Program-made: the position numbers and the translations under genes
Assembly (NCBI RefSeq): GCF_016863015.1
Contig: NZ_BOOB01000040.1
Coordinates: forward strand, 1 to 64,000
From: Microbispora amethystogenes
Lineage (GTDB): Bacteria; Actinomycetota; Actinomycetes; Streptosporangiales; Streptosporangiaceae
Direction of reading: 5' to 3'
DNA: 64,000 nucleotides
The notes under the pieces: model-generated
Seen by the model: only the letters and a program-made list of their open reading frames with translations
Told to the model about the DNA's origin: nothing
The model's database searches: none
Shown: positions 42,697 through 51,418 of the stretch, in pieces
Numbering within the stretch: position 1 is the stretch's first letter
How the letters are laid out: every line of letters begins with the position of its first letter

Positions 42697-43733
42697 TCGA
42701 GGGGGTGAACCGGATCGCGGTCCTGCGGGCCAACGCCCTGGGTGACCTGGTCCTGGCCATTCCCGCCCTGGAAGCGCTGCGCCGGGCCTACCCGGGGGCG
42801 CGGCTGACCCTCCTCGGCAGGCCCTGGCACGCGCGTTTCCTGGAGGACAGGCCGGGCCCGGTGGACGACGTCGTCGCCCTGCCGCCGATCTCGGGCGTCT
42901 CCTCGACGGCGAACGGCCACGAGGCCCCGGAAAGCCTGTTCAAGGAACTGCGCGAGCGGCGGTTCGACCTCGCCGTGCAGATCCACGGCGGCGGCCGCCA
43001 CTCCAATCCGTTCGTCAGGGCGATCGGCGCCCGGGTGACGGCCGGGTTGTGCTCACCGGACGCCGAACGGCTCGACCTCTGGGTGCCGTACGTCCACTTC
43101 CAGCACGAGATCCTCCGCCACCTGGAGGTGGCGGCGCTGGTCGGCGGGACGTCCGACGTGTTCGAGCCGTGGATCACCGTGACCGGCGCCGACCGGGCCG
43201 AACTGGCCCGCGTGTACGGCGCGCCGCCGCCCGGCCTGGTGGCCCTGCATCCCGGGGCGACAGATCCGCGGAGACGCTGGCCGGCCCGTTCCTTCGCCGA
43301 GGCCGCCGACCGGCTCGGCCGGCCGGTGGTGATCACCGGTGTCGAGGCCGAGCGCGAGGTGGCCGAGAAGGTGGCGGCGGCGATGCGACGGCCCGCCGTC
43401 ATGGCCGTCGGGACGCTCGGCATCGGCGGCCTGGCGGCGCTCCACGAGCGGTGCGACCTGGTGATCTCCAACGACACCGGCCCCCGGCATCTGGCCGCGG
43501 CGGTGGGGACCGCCACCGTGAGCGTCTACTGGTGCGGCAACCTCATCAACGCCGGGCCGCTCACCCGCACCCGGCACCGGTCCCTGATGTCCTGGACCGC
43601 CGAGTGCCCGGTCTGCGGCGTCAGCGGGCTCGATCCGCGTGTGGAGCGGTGCCCGCACGACGAGTCGTGGGTGGCCGAGGTCACGGTCGACGAGGTGGTG
43701 GAACAGGCCGAAGACCTGCTGCGCGGCGAATGA
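42684..43733 (+). CDS. Glycosyltransferase family 9 (heptosyltransferase-like)
   Basis: Glycosyltransferase of 349 residues with the GT-B two-domain look. The N-terminal domain starts IAVLRANALGDLVLAIPALEALRRAYPGARLTLLGRPWH; the nucleotide-sugar-binding C-terminal domain has LVALHPGATDPRRRWPARSFAEAADRL, RPVVITGVEAEREVAEKV and CDLVISNDTGPRHLAAAVGTATVSVYWCGN. A Cys cluster near the end (CPVCGVSG, RCPHDES) resembles a small metal site. Actinomycetes have no LPS heptose, so it probably works on a cell-surface glycan. It overlaps the GT2 remnant, suggesting an original GT2-GT9 operon. Confidence 0.9.
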   Translation: MGGVIEGVNRIAVLRANALGDLVLAIPALEALRRAYPGARLTLLGRPWHARFLEDRPGPVDDVVALPPISGVSSTANGHEAPESLFKELRERRFDLAVQIHGGGRHSNPFVRAIGARVTAGLCSPDAERLDLWVPYVHFQHEILRHLEVAALVGGTSDVFEPWITVTGADRAELARVYGAPPPGLVALHPGATDPRRRWPARSFAEAADRLGRPVVITGVEAEREVAEKVAAAMRRPAVMAVGTLGIGGLAALHERCDLVISNDTGPRHLAAAVGTATVSVYWCGNLINAGPLTRTRHRSLMSWTAECPVCGVSGLDPRVERCPHDESWVAEVTVDEVVEQAEDLLRGE

Positions 43734-43820
43734 GGACCTGACACGGCACCCTGCCCCTCCGCCCGGCGCTCCGGCCCCCCTCCGGCCGGGAGGCCGTCCG
43801 CGGGAGCCGTGCGGGCAGAT

Positions 43821-43913
43821 GCGCGGACGCGGGCCGGCGCGCGGACGCCGCCAAGGTGCGCGGACGCGGGCCGGCGCGCGGACGCCGCCAAGGTGCGCGG
43901 ACGCGGGCAAGGT
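43821..43913. repeat. 37-bp tandem repeat (2.5 copies)
   Basis: The unit starts GCGCGGACGCGGGCCGGCGC and ends GCCGCCAAGGT. Copies are 43821-43857 and 43858-43894 (identical), then a partial one to 43913. Non-coding, between the GT9 gene and a small secreted protein. It looks like a variable-number repeat. Confidence 0.9.
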
Positions 43914-43996
43914 GCACGGACGCGGCGGGCCGTACCGCCTGGGGGACAAGACGGCTGCAAGGTCCCTCCAAGACTCCCGCCCTAGGGTCGGCCGAC

Positions 43997-44560
43997 ATGA
44001 GCAAGAACCTCGTCATCGGCGGACTGCTGGCAGCCGTGTCGGCTGTGGGCCTGCAGGCCGCTCCGGCCCATGCCGCCACGCCCCGGACCGCGACCCAGGC
44101 CGCCTCCACACAGACCGCCGCAGGACAGTCCGCCGCAGGACAGTCCGCCGCGGCACAGGGCACTACGGCGCCGGCCGCGTGGACGCGGCCCGCCCCGGCG
44201 CCGCTCCACTGGGGGCCGGTGCGTTCGCGGGCCGGGCACCGCGGCTACGCCACGGCCGACGTCTGGATCACCCGGTTCACCGCGGAGACCTTCGTCGTCT
44301 CCGGCAGCCTGTACGACCGCGACGCGCACGGCGGCCACTGCGCCTACATCAGGGCGCGCTTCCACTACATCGGCGGCGGCACCGGCTGGGCCCTGCCGCG
44401 TACAACCTGCGCGTCGCGGAACGCGTTCCGGCTGTCGTCGGACGGCCGGATCAAGCGGGTGGACGTCAAGGTCTGCGTCGTGGACCGGGCCCGCCGCACG
44501 ACGCTGAACTGCCACAGCGACGCCATCACCCCCGCCATCATCGCCGGCTGGCCGCAGTGA
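43997..44560 (+). CDS. Small secreted protein, family unknown
   Basis: Protein of 187 residues. A signal peptide (MSKNLVIGGLLAAVSAVGLQ, then AAPAHAA) is followed by an Ala/Gln/Thr linker (AAGQSAAGQSAAAQG) and a domain of about 120 residues, ADVWITRFTAETFVVSGSLYDRDAHGGHCAYIRARFHY... with four Cys (HCAY, TTCAS, VCVVD, NCHSD), probably two disulfides. The alternating pattern suggests a beta-sandwich. I do not recognise the family. It is placed after the 37-bp repeat, and no partner is evident. Confidence 0.82.
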   Translation: MSKNLVIGGLLAAVSAVGLQAAPAHAATPRTATQAASTQTAAGQSAAGQSAAAQGTTAPAAWTRPAPAPLHWGPVRSRAGHRGYATADVWITRFTAETFVVSGSLYDRDAHGGHCAYIRARFHYIGGGTGWALPRTTCASRNAFRLSSDGRIKRVDVKVCVVDRARRTTLNCHSDAITPAIIAGWPQ

Positions 44561-44824
44561 CGGCGTACTCCCCGCGTGGTAGCGGCCCGCGCCGCTGATG
44601 CGACGGCGGTAGCCACAAGCCCCTTCCGGCGTGCGACGACGCGGGCGGCCCCCGGCGGCGACGATCGGAGCGCCGCCGGGAGAGCACACGGCCGGGCGGA
44701 AGACCTGCCCTCGTACTCCCCGAGCGGTAGCCGACGTGACTCTCACAGAGGGACGACGCGCCGGTTCGATGTGGGACACGATCCCGGTGATCCCCACAGT
44801 CCGCTCATCGAAGGGAGCACCGCC

Positions 44825-45292
44825 GTGCGCAAGGTCTACGCCGTATTCGCGGGACTGCTACTCGCCGCCGCCGTCGTGCAGATGTATCTGGCGGCCGTCG
44901 GCGCGTTCGACAAACCCCAGGACGACTCCTCGTTCGCCGCGCACAGCATGAACGGCATGCTGGTCATCCCGGTGCTGTCGCTGGTGGCCACCGCCGCCGC
45001 GGCGGCGGCCCGGGCGCCGGGGCGGCTCATCGGCCTGACCGCCCTGCCGGTGGGGCTGGTCGTCGTACAGTCGCTGATCGTCGCGCTCGGCGGCGTGTTC
45101 GAGGACGCGGCGGGCAACACCACCCCGCTCTCCCTGGCGATCCTCGGGCTGCACGCCCTCAACGGCATGGCGGTCATGGGCGTCTGCGGCATGGTGTTCG
45201 GCCGGGCCCGGCGGCTCGCGTGGACCGCCCCTGCCTCGAAGGAAGACGCCGTGTCGGGCCACGTGGACGGCTCGGCGGTGCGCGCGTCGTGA
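44825..45292 (+). CDS. DUF6220-like four-helix membrane protein
   Basis: Membrane protein of 155 residues with four predicted helices: VYAVFAGLLLAAAVVQMYLAAVG, GMLVIPVLSLVATAAAAAA, LIGLTALPVGLVVVQSLIVAL and ILGLHALNGMAVMGVCGMVFG. Conserved-looking His in AAHSMNGM and LHALNGM could bind haem or copper. The GTG at 44825 has GAAGGGAG upstream. The stop overlaps the start of the multicopper oxidase (GTGA), so both proteins are made together. Confidence 0.8.
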   Translation: MRKVYAVFAGLLLAAAVVQMYLAAVGAFDKPQDDSSFAAHSMNGMLVIPVLSLVATAAAAAARAPGRLIGLTALPVGLVVVQSLIVALGGVFEDAAGNTTPLSLAILGLHALNGMAVMGVCGMVFGRARRLAWTAPASKEDAVSGHVDGSAVRAS

Positions 45293-47454
45293 CCACCGAC
45301 CGGCTCATGGCGCTCGACCTGCTCGTCTCGGTCCTGGCCGCGGCGGCGTGGGCGGGCGCGGGGGCGGCGGCCGCCGCCCGACGCCCGAGGACGGCCGCGG
45401 CCCTGATGGCGGGGGCCATGGTCGCGTCACTGGCCCGGGCCGGGTCCGTTCTCGCGCTGGCCGGGGCCGGCTGGTGGTTCGTCCAGGAGAAGGTCACGGT
45501 CGCCCTGCCGTTCCTCCTGACGGCGAGCGTCGTCACCGCCGTGACGGCGGGGCCACGGCTGCTGGCCGCGTCCCGCGCGACCTCGGCGGCCGGACGGGAC
45601 GCCGTGGGGTCGCCCGCGATCGTGGTCCCCCTGCTCGGGGCCGGGTACGCGGCGGCGGCCGGTCCCGTGCAGACCTTCCTGCTGGGGTATCCGGCGGAGC
45701 CGGGCTCCGCGCTCATCCTCCTGGCCGTCGTCGCGGGGGCCGTACTGGTGACATGGCGGGCGATGGCCCCGCGGGTGCCCCTGCTGCGCGCGGCGACGGC
45801 GGCGACGGTCGCCGCCGCCCTGGCCGGCGGGGTCCTCACGTTCCTGCCGGCCACCATCGCCGGAGCCACGACACCGGGAGCCGCCCTGGGAGCCACCACC
45901 TCCGGAGCCGCCACTCCTGAAGCCGCCACCACCGGAGCCACCACCCCCGAAGCCGCATCTCCGGGAGGCGGCGCACTGGGAGACGGCGCCCCGGCTACCA
46001 CCCCAGCCGCTGACGCCCCTGCCGAGGGCGGTCACGACATGCCGGGACATGCCGCGTCCGCCCAGACGTCCGCCCAGACGTCCGCGCCCGGCCGCCCGGT
46101 CACGGATTTCCGCGGCCCGGCGGAGCCCGCGCCCGGCGGCACCGTACGCCGGTTCACGCTGACGGCGCGCACGGCGACCGTCACGCTGTCGTCCGGACGG
46201 AAGGTGGCCGCCTGGACCTTCGACGGACAGGTTCCCGGCCCGCCGATCACCGCCACGCAGGGCGACCTCGTCGAGGTGCGGCTGCGCAACGCGGACATCA
46301 CGGAGGGCGTGACCCTGCACTGGCATGGCTACGACGTGCCTTCGGGCGAGGACGGCGTGCCGGGGCTCACCCAGGAGGCCGTGCCGCCGGGCGGCGAGTT
46401 CGTCTACCGGTTCCTGGCCGCCCAGACGGGGACCTACTGGTACCACACGCACGAGGTGTCCGACATCGGCGTACGGATGGGTCTCTACGGCATGTTCGTC
46501 GTGGCGCCGAGAGGGTCCGCGACCACCGGCGTGGATCTCACCCTTCCCGTGCACACCTTCGCGGGCACGACCGTGGCGGGCGACCACGACCAGCCCATCC
46601 TCCAGGGGGTGGCGCCGGGCACACCGGTGCGGCTGCGCCTGGTCAACACCGACAACACTCCGCACCGGTTCACCCTGGCGGGCACGGTCTACCGGCTGGT
46701 GGCCGTGGACGGCGCGGACCTGAGCGGGCCGGGCCCGCTGAGCCGGGCCGGGCTGAGACTCCCGGCGGGGGGCAGGTACGACCTCGCCTTCACCATGCCG
46801 TCCGGCCCGGTGGTCCTGCGGGCCGACGACCGCACCGAGGTCGTACGCCTCACGGCTACGGCGAGCGGCACCGGTCACGCCTCCGAGACCGACGCTCCCG
46901 GCACCCAGCACACGTCCGACAACGCCACAGACGCCGGGGACACCGGGGACTCCGCGGCGGCGGCCGGGTGGCCGGAGCTCGACCTCACCCGGTACGGAAC
47001 GCCGGCGCCCACGCCGTACACGTCGCGGTCCCGCTTCGACCGGCGGTTCACGCTCGTGCTCGACCGAGGGCTCGCGCTCGGGGACGGGCTGCCGATCTAC
47101 GCGCACACGATCAACGGCCGCGCCTACCCGCACGTGCCCACCCAGGTGGTCAGGGAGGGCGATCTCGTCCGCCTCACCGTGGTCAACCGGGGCAGGGACA
47201 CCCATCCCTGGCATCTCCACGGTCACCGGGTGCTGGTGCTCGCGCGTGACGGCCGCACCCCCACCGGGAGCCCTCTGTGGCTCGACACCTTCGACGTACG
47301 GCCCGGGGAGGTGTGGGAGGTCGCGTTCCGCGCCGGGAACCCCGGTCTGTGGATGAACCACTGCCACAACCTCAGCCACGCCGATCTCGGGATGATGCTG
47401 CACCTCGCGTACGAGGGGGTGACCACGCCCTTCCACGGCGGCCACGGCGGGTGA
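45289..47454 (+). CDS. Multicopper oxidase fused to an N-terminal membrane domain
   Basis: Protein of 721 residues. About six transmembrane helices fill residues 1-200, then a repetitive linker (GATTSGAATPEAATTG) and a laccase/nitrite-reductase-like region. Copper motifs are LHWHGYDVP, TYWYHTHE, HPWHLHGHRVLVL and HCHNLSHADLGMMLHL, the last with the axial Met for the type 1 site. All ligands of the type 1 and trinuclear sites appear present. The oxidase lies outside the membrane and is anchored by its own N-terminus, not by a signal peptide. It is coupled to the DUF6220-like gene. The substrate (copper(I), phenols or nitrite) cannot be told. Confidence 0.92.
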   Translation: MTTDRLMALDLLVSVLAAAAWAGAGAAAAARRPRTAAALMAGAMVASLARAGSVLALAGAGWWFVQEKVTVALPFLLTASVVTAVTAGPRLLAASRATSAAGRDAVGSPAIVVPLLGAGYAAAAGPVQTFLLGYPAEPGSALILLAVVAGAVLVTWRAMAPRVPLLRAATAATVAAALAGGVLTFLPATIAGATTPGAALGATTSGAATPEAATTGATTPEAASPGGGALGDGAPATTPAADAPAEGGHDMPGHAASAQTSAQTSAPGRPVTDFRGPAEPAPGGTVRRFTLTARTATVTLSSGRKVAAWTFDGQVPGPPITATQGDLVEVRLRNADITEGVTLHWHGYDVPSGEDGVPGLTQEAVPPGGEFVYRFLAAQTGTYWYHTHEVSDIGVRMGLYGMFVVAPRGSATTGVDLTLPVHTFAGTTVAGDHDQPILQGVAPGTPVRLRLVNTDNTPHRFTLAGTVYRLVAVDGADLSGPGPLSRAGLRLPAGGRYDLAFTMPSGPVVLRADDRTEVVRLTATASGTGHASETDAPGTQHTSDNATDAGDTGDSAAAAGWPELDLTRYGTPAPTPYTSRSRFDRRFTLVLDRGLALGDGLPIYAHTINGRAYPHVPTQVVREGDLVRLTVVNRGRDTHPWHLHGHRVLVLARDGRTPTGSPLWLDTFDVRPGEVWEVAFRAGNPGLWMNHCHNLSHADLGMMLHLAYEGVTTPFHGGHGG

Positions 47455-47596
47455 GAACCCGCGCCGGGTAAAAAATCCGGTCTCGCCGCCGGACGAGGTG
47501 TAAACGCACGGTAATCGGATCACAACTTCGGGTGAGCGGAGCAGGCCTGGGTCCCCCCGCCGGGCGTCGGGCGATGCCGACCCGAAGGGAGAGACC

Positions 47597-48310
47597 GTGA
47601 GAGTGGCCAGGAGCGTCGTTCCCGCGCTGGCGGTGTGGGCCTCGGCGGGATGGCTCAGCCTTCCCGCGTACGGCTTCGCGGCGACCCGCCCGCCAGCACC
47701 CGGCGGACCCGCGGCCGCCGTCCGCCCGCCCGTGCCGGGCGGGCCCGCAGCCGCCGTGCCGCACCGGGAGGCGGGCCGGCCACCCGGGCGGCCCGGGGCT
47801 TCCGGCTCCCGCCGGGAGGGCATACGCCAGGAGGTCACGCGCCAGATCGAGCAGGCCCCCGGGCGCGTGTGCGCCTACCGTCTCCAGGGCGTGAGCGCGG
47901 GAGGTTTCCTCCACGTACGCGCGGGCGCAGGGCACCGTCACGCCCCCGTCGGCAGGTTGCGGGTGTCCGACGGCGGCTTCGCCGGTTCCTGCGCCGCCAA
48001 CCACGGCTGGATCGCGGTGCGGGCCGCCGACGGCGCGTCGGGCTTCGCCTCCGCCCGCTACCTGCACCGGCTCGATCTCAGCGGCCGGCCCTCGCTGTCG
48101 TGCGCCTACCGGCTGAGGCACGTGCACAAGGGCGGTTACCTCAACGTCCGCGAGGGCGCGGGGCTCGGCCACGTCCCCGTAGGGAAGATCCGCCCGGCGC
48201 AGGGCAACATCGCCGGGGCCTGCACCGCCGGCCACGGCTGGGTGGCCGTGGACACCGCCGACGGCATCCCCGGCTGGGCCTCGGCCCGCTATCTGCGGAA
48301 GATCCCATAG
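47597..48310 (+). CDS. Secreted protein with two bacterial SH3-like repeats
   Basis: Protein of 237 residues. Signal peptide (VVPALAVWASAGWLSLPAYG), a Pro/Ala linker with two copies of [10 protein letters not shown], then two SH3-like repeats: CAYRLQGVSAGGFLHVRAGAGHRHAPVGRL...GWIAVRAADGASGFASARYLHRL and CAYRLRHVHKGGYLNVREGAGLGHVPVGKI...GWVAVDTADGIPGWASARYLRKI. Each repeat has two Cys that would pair. Such modules bind peptidoglycan or surface peptides. Start GTG at 47597 has AAGGGAGAGACC upstream. Confidence 0.88.
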   Translation: MRVARSVVPALAVWASAGWLSLPAYGFAATRPPAPGGPAAAVRPPVPGGPAAAVPHREAGRPPGRPGASGSRREGIRQEVTRQIEQAPGRVCAYRLQGVSAGGFLHVRAGAGHRHAPVGRLRVSDGGFAGSCAANHGWIAVRAADGASGFASARYLHRLDLSGRPSLSCAYRLRHVHKGGYLNVREGAGLGHVPVGKIRPAQGNIAGACTAGHGWVAVDTADGIPGWASARYLRKIP

Positions 48311-48675
48311 GACGTGCCGGGCCGTCCGCCGGCGACCGTGCGCCGGGGTTCCAGCCCGGCGCGCCGGCAGGTTCGGCCCGGTGCACCGGACGTCGCGCGT
48401 TCACGGGTGCCGCCTCCGTCGTCCCGTCCCCGGTGTCCCCCTGGCCGGGGACGGGAAGCACCCCCACCCGCCCAGGTCGTCACCCGAGCCCGGGTCAGGA
48501 AGCCCACGCCCCTTCCGGATCGATCGCGTCTACCAGGGGTCACGGGCTCCGCGCCGCCACACCCCGCAGAGAACAGGACGAGCAGCGCGGCGGACGACAG
48601 GGTTCGGGCAAGCGGCGAGAGCCACCCATGCTGGTCAGCCGAGGCCGGGATCGGTCGCGGTGTCAGCCGGGCTCG
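48311..48675 (-). other. 365-bp gap with a possible lipoprotein remnant
   Basis: No convincing gene. On the minus strand near 48540-48630 the frame LARTLSSAALLVLFSAGCGG followed by AEP looks like a lipoprotein signal with lipobox FSAGC, but it has no start codon in frame and degenerates into low-complexity sequence. Next to it the 16-mer GTCAGCCGAGG(C/T)CGGG is repeated, once at the 3' end of the GNAT gene and once about 37 bases beyond, a likely duplication scar. Confidence 0.4.
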
Positions 48676-49596
48676 TCAGCCGAGGTCGGGGTGGGGGATG
48701 TAGCAGTCGAGCCGGAGGAGGTCCTCGCTGGTCATCAGCGTGTCCATATCGTCGATGCGCCATCCGGCGTCGAGCAGCAGGGGCAGCAGCGGGTGTGTGC
48801 CCGGCACCGCGATCTCGACGGAGCCCGCGCCCGAGCAGGCGTCGGCCGCCTCCAGCACCGCCTCCACGCAGTCCTGCGGGGTGTCGCCTCCGGCGGGCCC
48901 GATGACGGCCGAGTCACCGGCCACCCGCACGAACGCGTACCCCGAGGCCGCGACCCGCACCGTCACGCCGGGCAGGCCCGCGAACCAGCCGAGGGTCGCG
49001 ATCCGCTCCCCGCCCGAGATCCGGGCGTCCAGAGCCGCCGCCGCGTCCACGTCGCGGGCTCCCGGCGCGAGCGGGCCGCTCTCCGGACGCGCGAGGGCCA
49101 CCCCCGCGAGAGTCTCGTTCCCCGCCCGTCCCACCCGACCGCTCTCGGCCGGGTATCCGTTCCGTGCCGGGGGTGCGCTCTCGGCCGGGCGTGCGCTCTG
49201 TGGCGGGCGGCTGAGGTAGAGCAGGGGGCAACGGGGCCGCATACCGCGCCGGACGTACAGGGCGAGCGCCCTGAGGTCGGCCGAGGCGAAGGTCATCATG
49301 GGGGCGCCGGACGGCAGCAACCGCGACAGGATCATCCGGCCCGCTCCCGACGACTGATGGTCCGGCAGGACGAACAGGTCTCCGAGGTGCGTGATCCTCC
49401 CCCGGGGCAGGGTCGCGCCGAAACCCGCGATCGTGCCGTCCACCTCGCCGACGACCACGGTGCCGAAGTCGCGCTCCGCGTCCAGGAAGTCCGGCCTCTC
49501 CGGCCACCGGCCGAGAAGCCGGAAGTGGTCCGCGACGGCGCGCAGTCCGGGAACGTCCCCCTCCGTCGCGGTGCGGACGACGACGGACTCCGCCAT
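48676..49596 (-). CDS. GNAT-family N-acetyltransferase
   Basis: Acetyltransferase of 306 residues, probably two tandem GNAT folds. The first domain has VVRTATEGDVPGLRAVADHF, TVVVGEVDGTIAGFGATL and the acetyl-CoA loop LGDLFVLPDHQSSGAGRMILSRLL. The second, after a variable Pro/Glu/Arg linker (about residues 140-185), has GVTVRVAASGYAFVRV and the end DTLMTSEDLLRLDCYIPHPDLG. Substrate unknown. The ATG at 49596 has GGGAG upstream. It is divergent from a membrane glycosyltransferase. Confidence 0.88.
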   Translation of the reverse strand: MAESVVVRTATEGDVPGLRAVADHFRLLGRWPERPDFLDAERDFGTVVVGEVDGTIAGFGATLPRGRITHLGDLFVLPDHQSSGAGRMILSRLLPSGAPMMTFASADLRALALYVRRGMRPRCPLLYLSRPPQSARPAESAPPARNGYPAESGRVGRAGNETLAGVALARPESGPLAPGARDVDAAAALDARISGGERIATLGWFAGLPGVTVRVAASGYAFVRVAGDSAVIGPAGGDTPQDCVEAVLEAADACSGAGSVEIAVPGTHPLLPLLLDAGWRIDDMDTLMTSEDLLRLDCYIPHPDLG

Positions 49597-49723
49597 CGAT
49601 CTCTCCCTACGAGTTTTCCTCACGTTCGGTTCACCTTAGGCCCCGTTCTCCTTCCTGTTGCCCGGCGGGGCATCGGGTGGGACGCGAACGAGCCAGAGGA
49701 CACCCGCAGGACACGGAGGACGT

Positions 49724-51418
49724 GTGAGGATCAGGCACCACGCCGGCGCCCGCCCCGGGCGGAGCGCTCGCGACGCGGCCGTGCCGGCCGTCCCGGCCCT
49801 GGCCGCGCTGCTCGCCTGCCTGTGGGGCATCAGGCGTGGGTCGATGTGGCAGGACGAGGCGACGACGTACGTCGTCGCGGGAAGGCCGCTGCCCGGTCTC
49901 TGGCGCACGCTCGGGAACGTCGACGCGGTGCACGGCTGCTACTACCTGCTGATCCATCCTCTTCTCCGGCTCGTGGGCGACGCCGTCCCGGCGGAGGTCG
50001 CGATCCGGATTCCCTCCGTCGCCGCCACGGCCGCCGCGGCGGCCGGCGTCGCGGCGATCGGACGGCGGCTGGTCTCCGGCCCGGCCGGCCTGTACGCCGG
50101 TCTCGTGTACGGCACGGCCCCCGCCGTCGTCGCCTACGGCCAGGAGGGACGGTCGTACGCGCTGGTCGGAGCCGCTGTGGTGGAGGCCACGCGGCTGCTC
50201 ACGCGGGCGCTGGAGGACCCGGCACGCACGAGGAGATGGATCTGGTACGCCGTGGCGCTGGCGGTGGCGTGTCTGCTCAATCTCTTCGCCGCCCTGGCGC
50301 TCGTGGCACACGCGGCCACGGTCCTGGTCGTCGCCCGCGGGCGGACCGCCAGAGACGCGGGAACGGCCGCGGAGGCCGGTGTCCCCGGTGCGCCGCAGCG
50401 GTGGAGTGTGCCGCTCAGGTGGGCCGGAGCGAGCACGTGCGCCCTGCTCGCCGTCCTGCCGCTCGCGCGGATCGCGTTCGGGCAGCGCGACCAGGTGTCA
50501 TGGCTGGAACGGCCCGGCTGGGCCGAGGTGCGCGCTCTCGTGGAACGGTTCGCCGGGTCCGGTCTCTCGCTCGCGGCGACCGTCCTGCTCGTCCTGCTGG
50601 GACTGACGCTGCGGGTGAGCGACCGGCGTGCGGACGGGGTGGGGCTCCTGGCGGTGGCCGTGCCGCTCGCCGTGCTGCCGCCCGCCCTGCTGATCGCCGT
50701 CTCGCAGGTCCACCCCTTCTACCAGGACCGCTACGTCCTGTTCTCGATGGCGGGGCTCGCGCTCCTGACGGGGGCGGGGCTGGCCCGGGCCGTACGGTTC
50801 GTGCCGGGACCGGCGCCGGAACAGTCACCTGGCCGGTCGCCGAGCGAAAGCACGGGTGAAACCCCGAGCCAGACCCCGAGCGGATCACCAGGCCAATCCC
50901 CCGAGCTGTCGGCGGGCCGGTGGCGGGGCGGGCCGCGGGCGGCCGTCGCGGTGACGCTGCCCGTGTTGCTGCCCGTGTTGCTGCTGGTGGCGTCCCTGCC
51001 TGACCAGGCCGCCGTACGGCGGATCGACAGTCGTCCGGACGACCCGGCCGCCGTCGCCCGGGTCGTCGGGCCGGGACGGCGGCCCGGAGACGCCGTGCTC
51101 TTCCTGCCCTCGATCCGCCGCCTGGTCGCCGAGGCGTACCCCGCCTCGTTCTACGGGGTCCGCGACGCGGCGCTCAGGGCCGGCGGCGCGGAGTCGGGCA
51201 CGCTGGCCGGGCGGGAACTGCCCGCGGAGGACCTCGCCGCCGCGCTGAGCGCGGCGCCCCGGGTGTGGGTGGTGAGCCGTCCGCATCCCGCGCCCGCCGA
51301 CCTGGCGTCCGCGCGGGACACGGCCAAGCGCGACCTGCTGCGGAAGGACTACCGGAAGGAGCGGGCCTTCCGGGTGCTCGGCTACACCGTGCGGCTGTAC
51401 ACGCGGATCAGCCCTTGA
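49724..51418 (+). CDS. Polytopic glycosyltransferase (GT39/ArnT-like)
   Basis: Integral membrane protein of 564 residues with roughly ten or more hydrophobic helices. The first external loop carries SMWQDEATTYVVAGRPLPGL, the acidic DE motif of GT-C enzymes that use polyprenyl-phosphate sugars. Later parts include YGQEGRSYALVGA and the C-terminal LDR-like domain ending VRLYTRISP. A low-complexity insert (EQSPGRSPSESTGETPSQ) interrupts the region after residue 365. Start is GTG at 49724 just after GGAGG. It probably adds mannose or a similar sugar to a surface polymer. Its 3' end overlaps the convergent permease gene by 11 bases. Confidence 0.85.
   Translation: MRIRHHAGARPGRSARDAAVPAVPALAALLACLWGIRRGSMWQDEATTYVVAGRPLPGLWRTLGNVDAVHGCYYLLIHPLLRLVGDAVPAEVAIRIPSVAATAAAAAGVAAIGRRLVSGPAGLYAGLVYGTAPAVVAYGQEGRSYALVGAAVVEATRLLTRALEDPARTRRWIWYAVALAVACLLNLFAALALVAHAATVLVVARGRTARDAGTAAEAGVPGAPQRWSVPLRWAGASTCALLAVLPLARIAFGQRDQVSWLERPGWAEVRALVERFAGSGLSLAATVLLVLLGLTLRVSDRRADGVGLLAVAVPLAVLPPALLIAVSQVHPFYQDRYVLFSMAGLALLTGAGLARAVRFVPGPAPEQSPGRSPSESTGETPSQTPSGSPGQSPELSAGRWRGGPRAAVAVTLPVLLPVLLLVASLPDQAAVRRIDSRPDDPAAVARVVGPGRRPGDAVLFLPSIRRLVAEAYPASFYGVRDAALRAGGAESGTLAGRELPAEDLAAALSAAPRVWVVSRPHPAPADLASARDTAKRDLLRKDYRKERAFRVLGYTVRLYTRISP

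Noticed and set aside
48289-48543. An 84-residue minus-strand protein downstream of the SH3-repeat gene.
   Set aside because: Low-complexity Gly/Arg/Pro composition and no ribosome site; only the upstream lipoprotein-like signal is suggestive, and it lacks a start codon.
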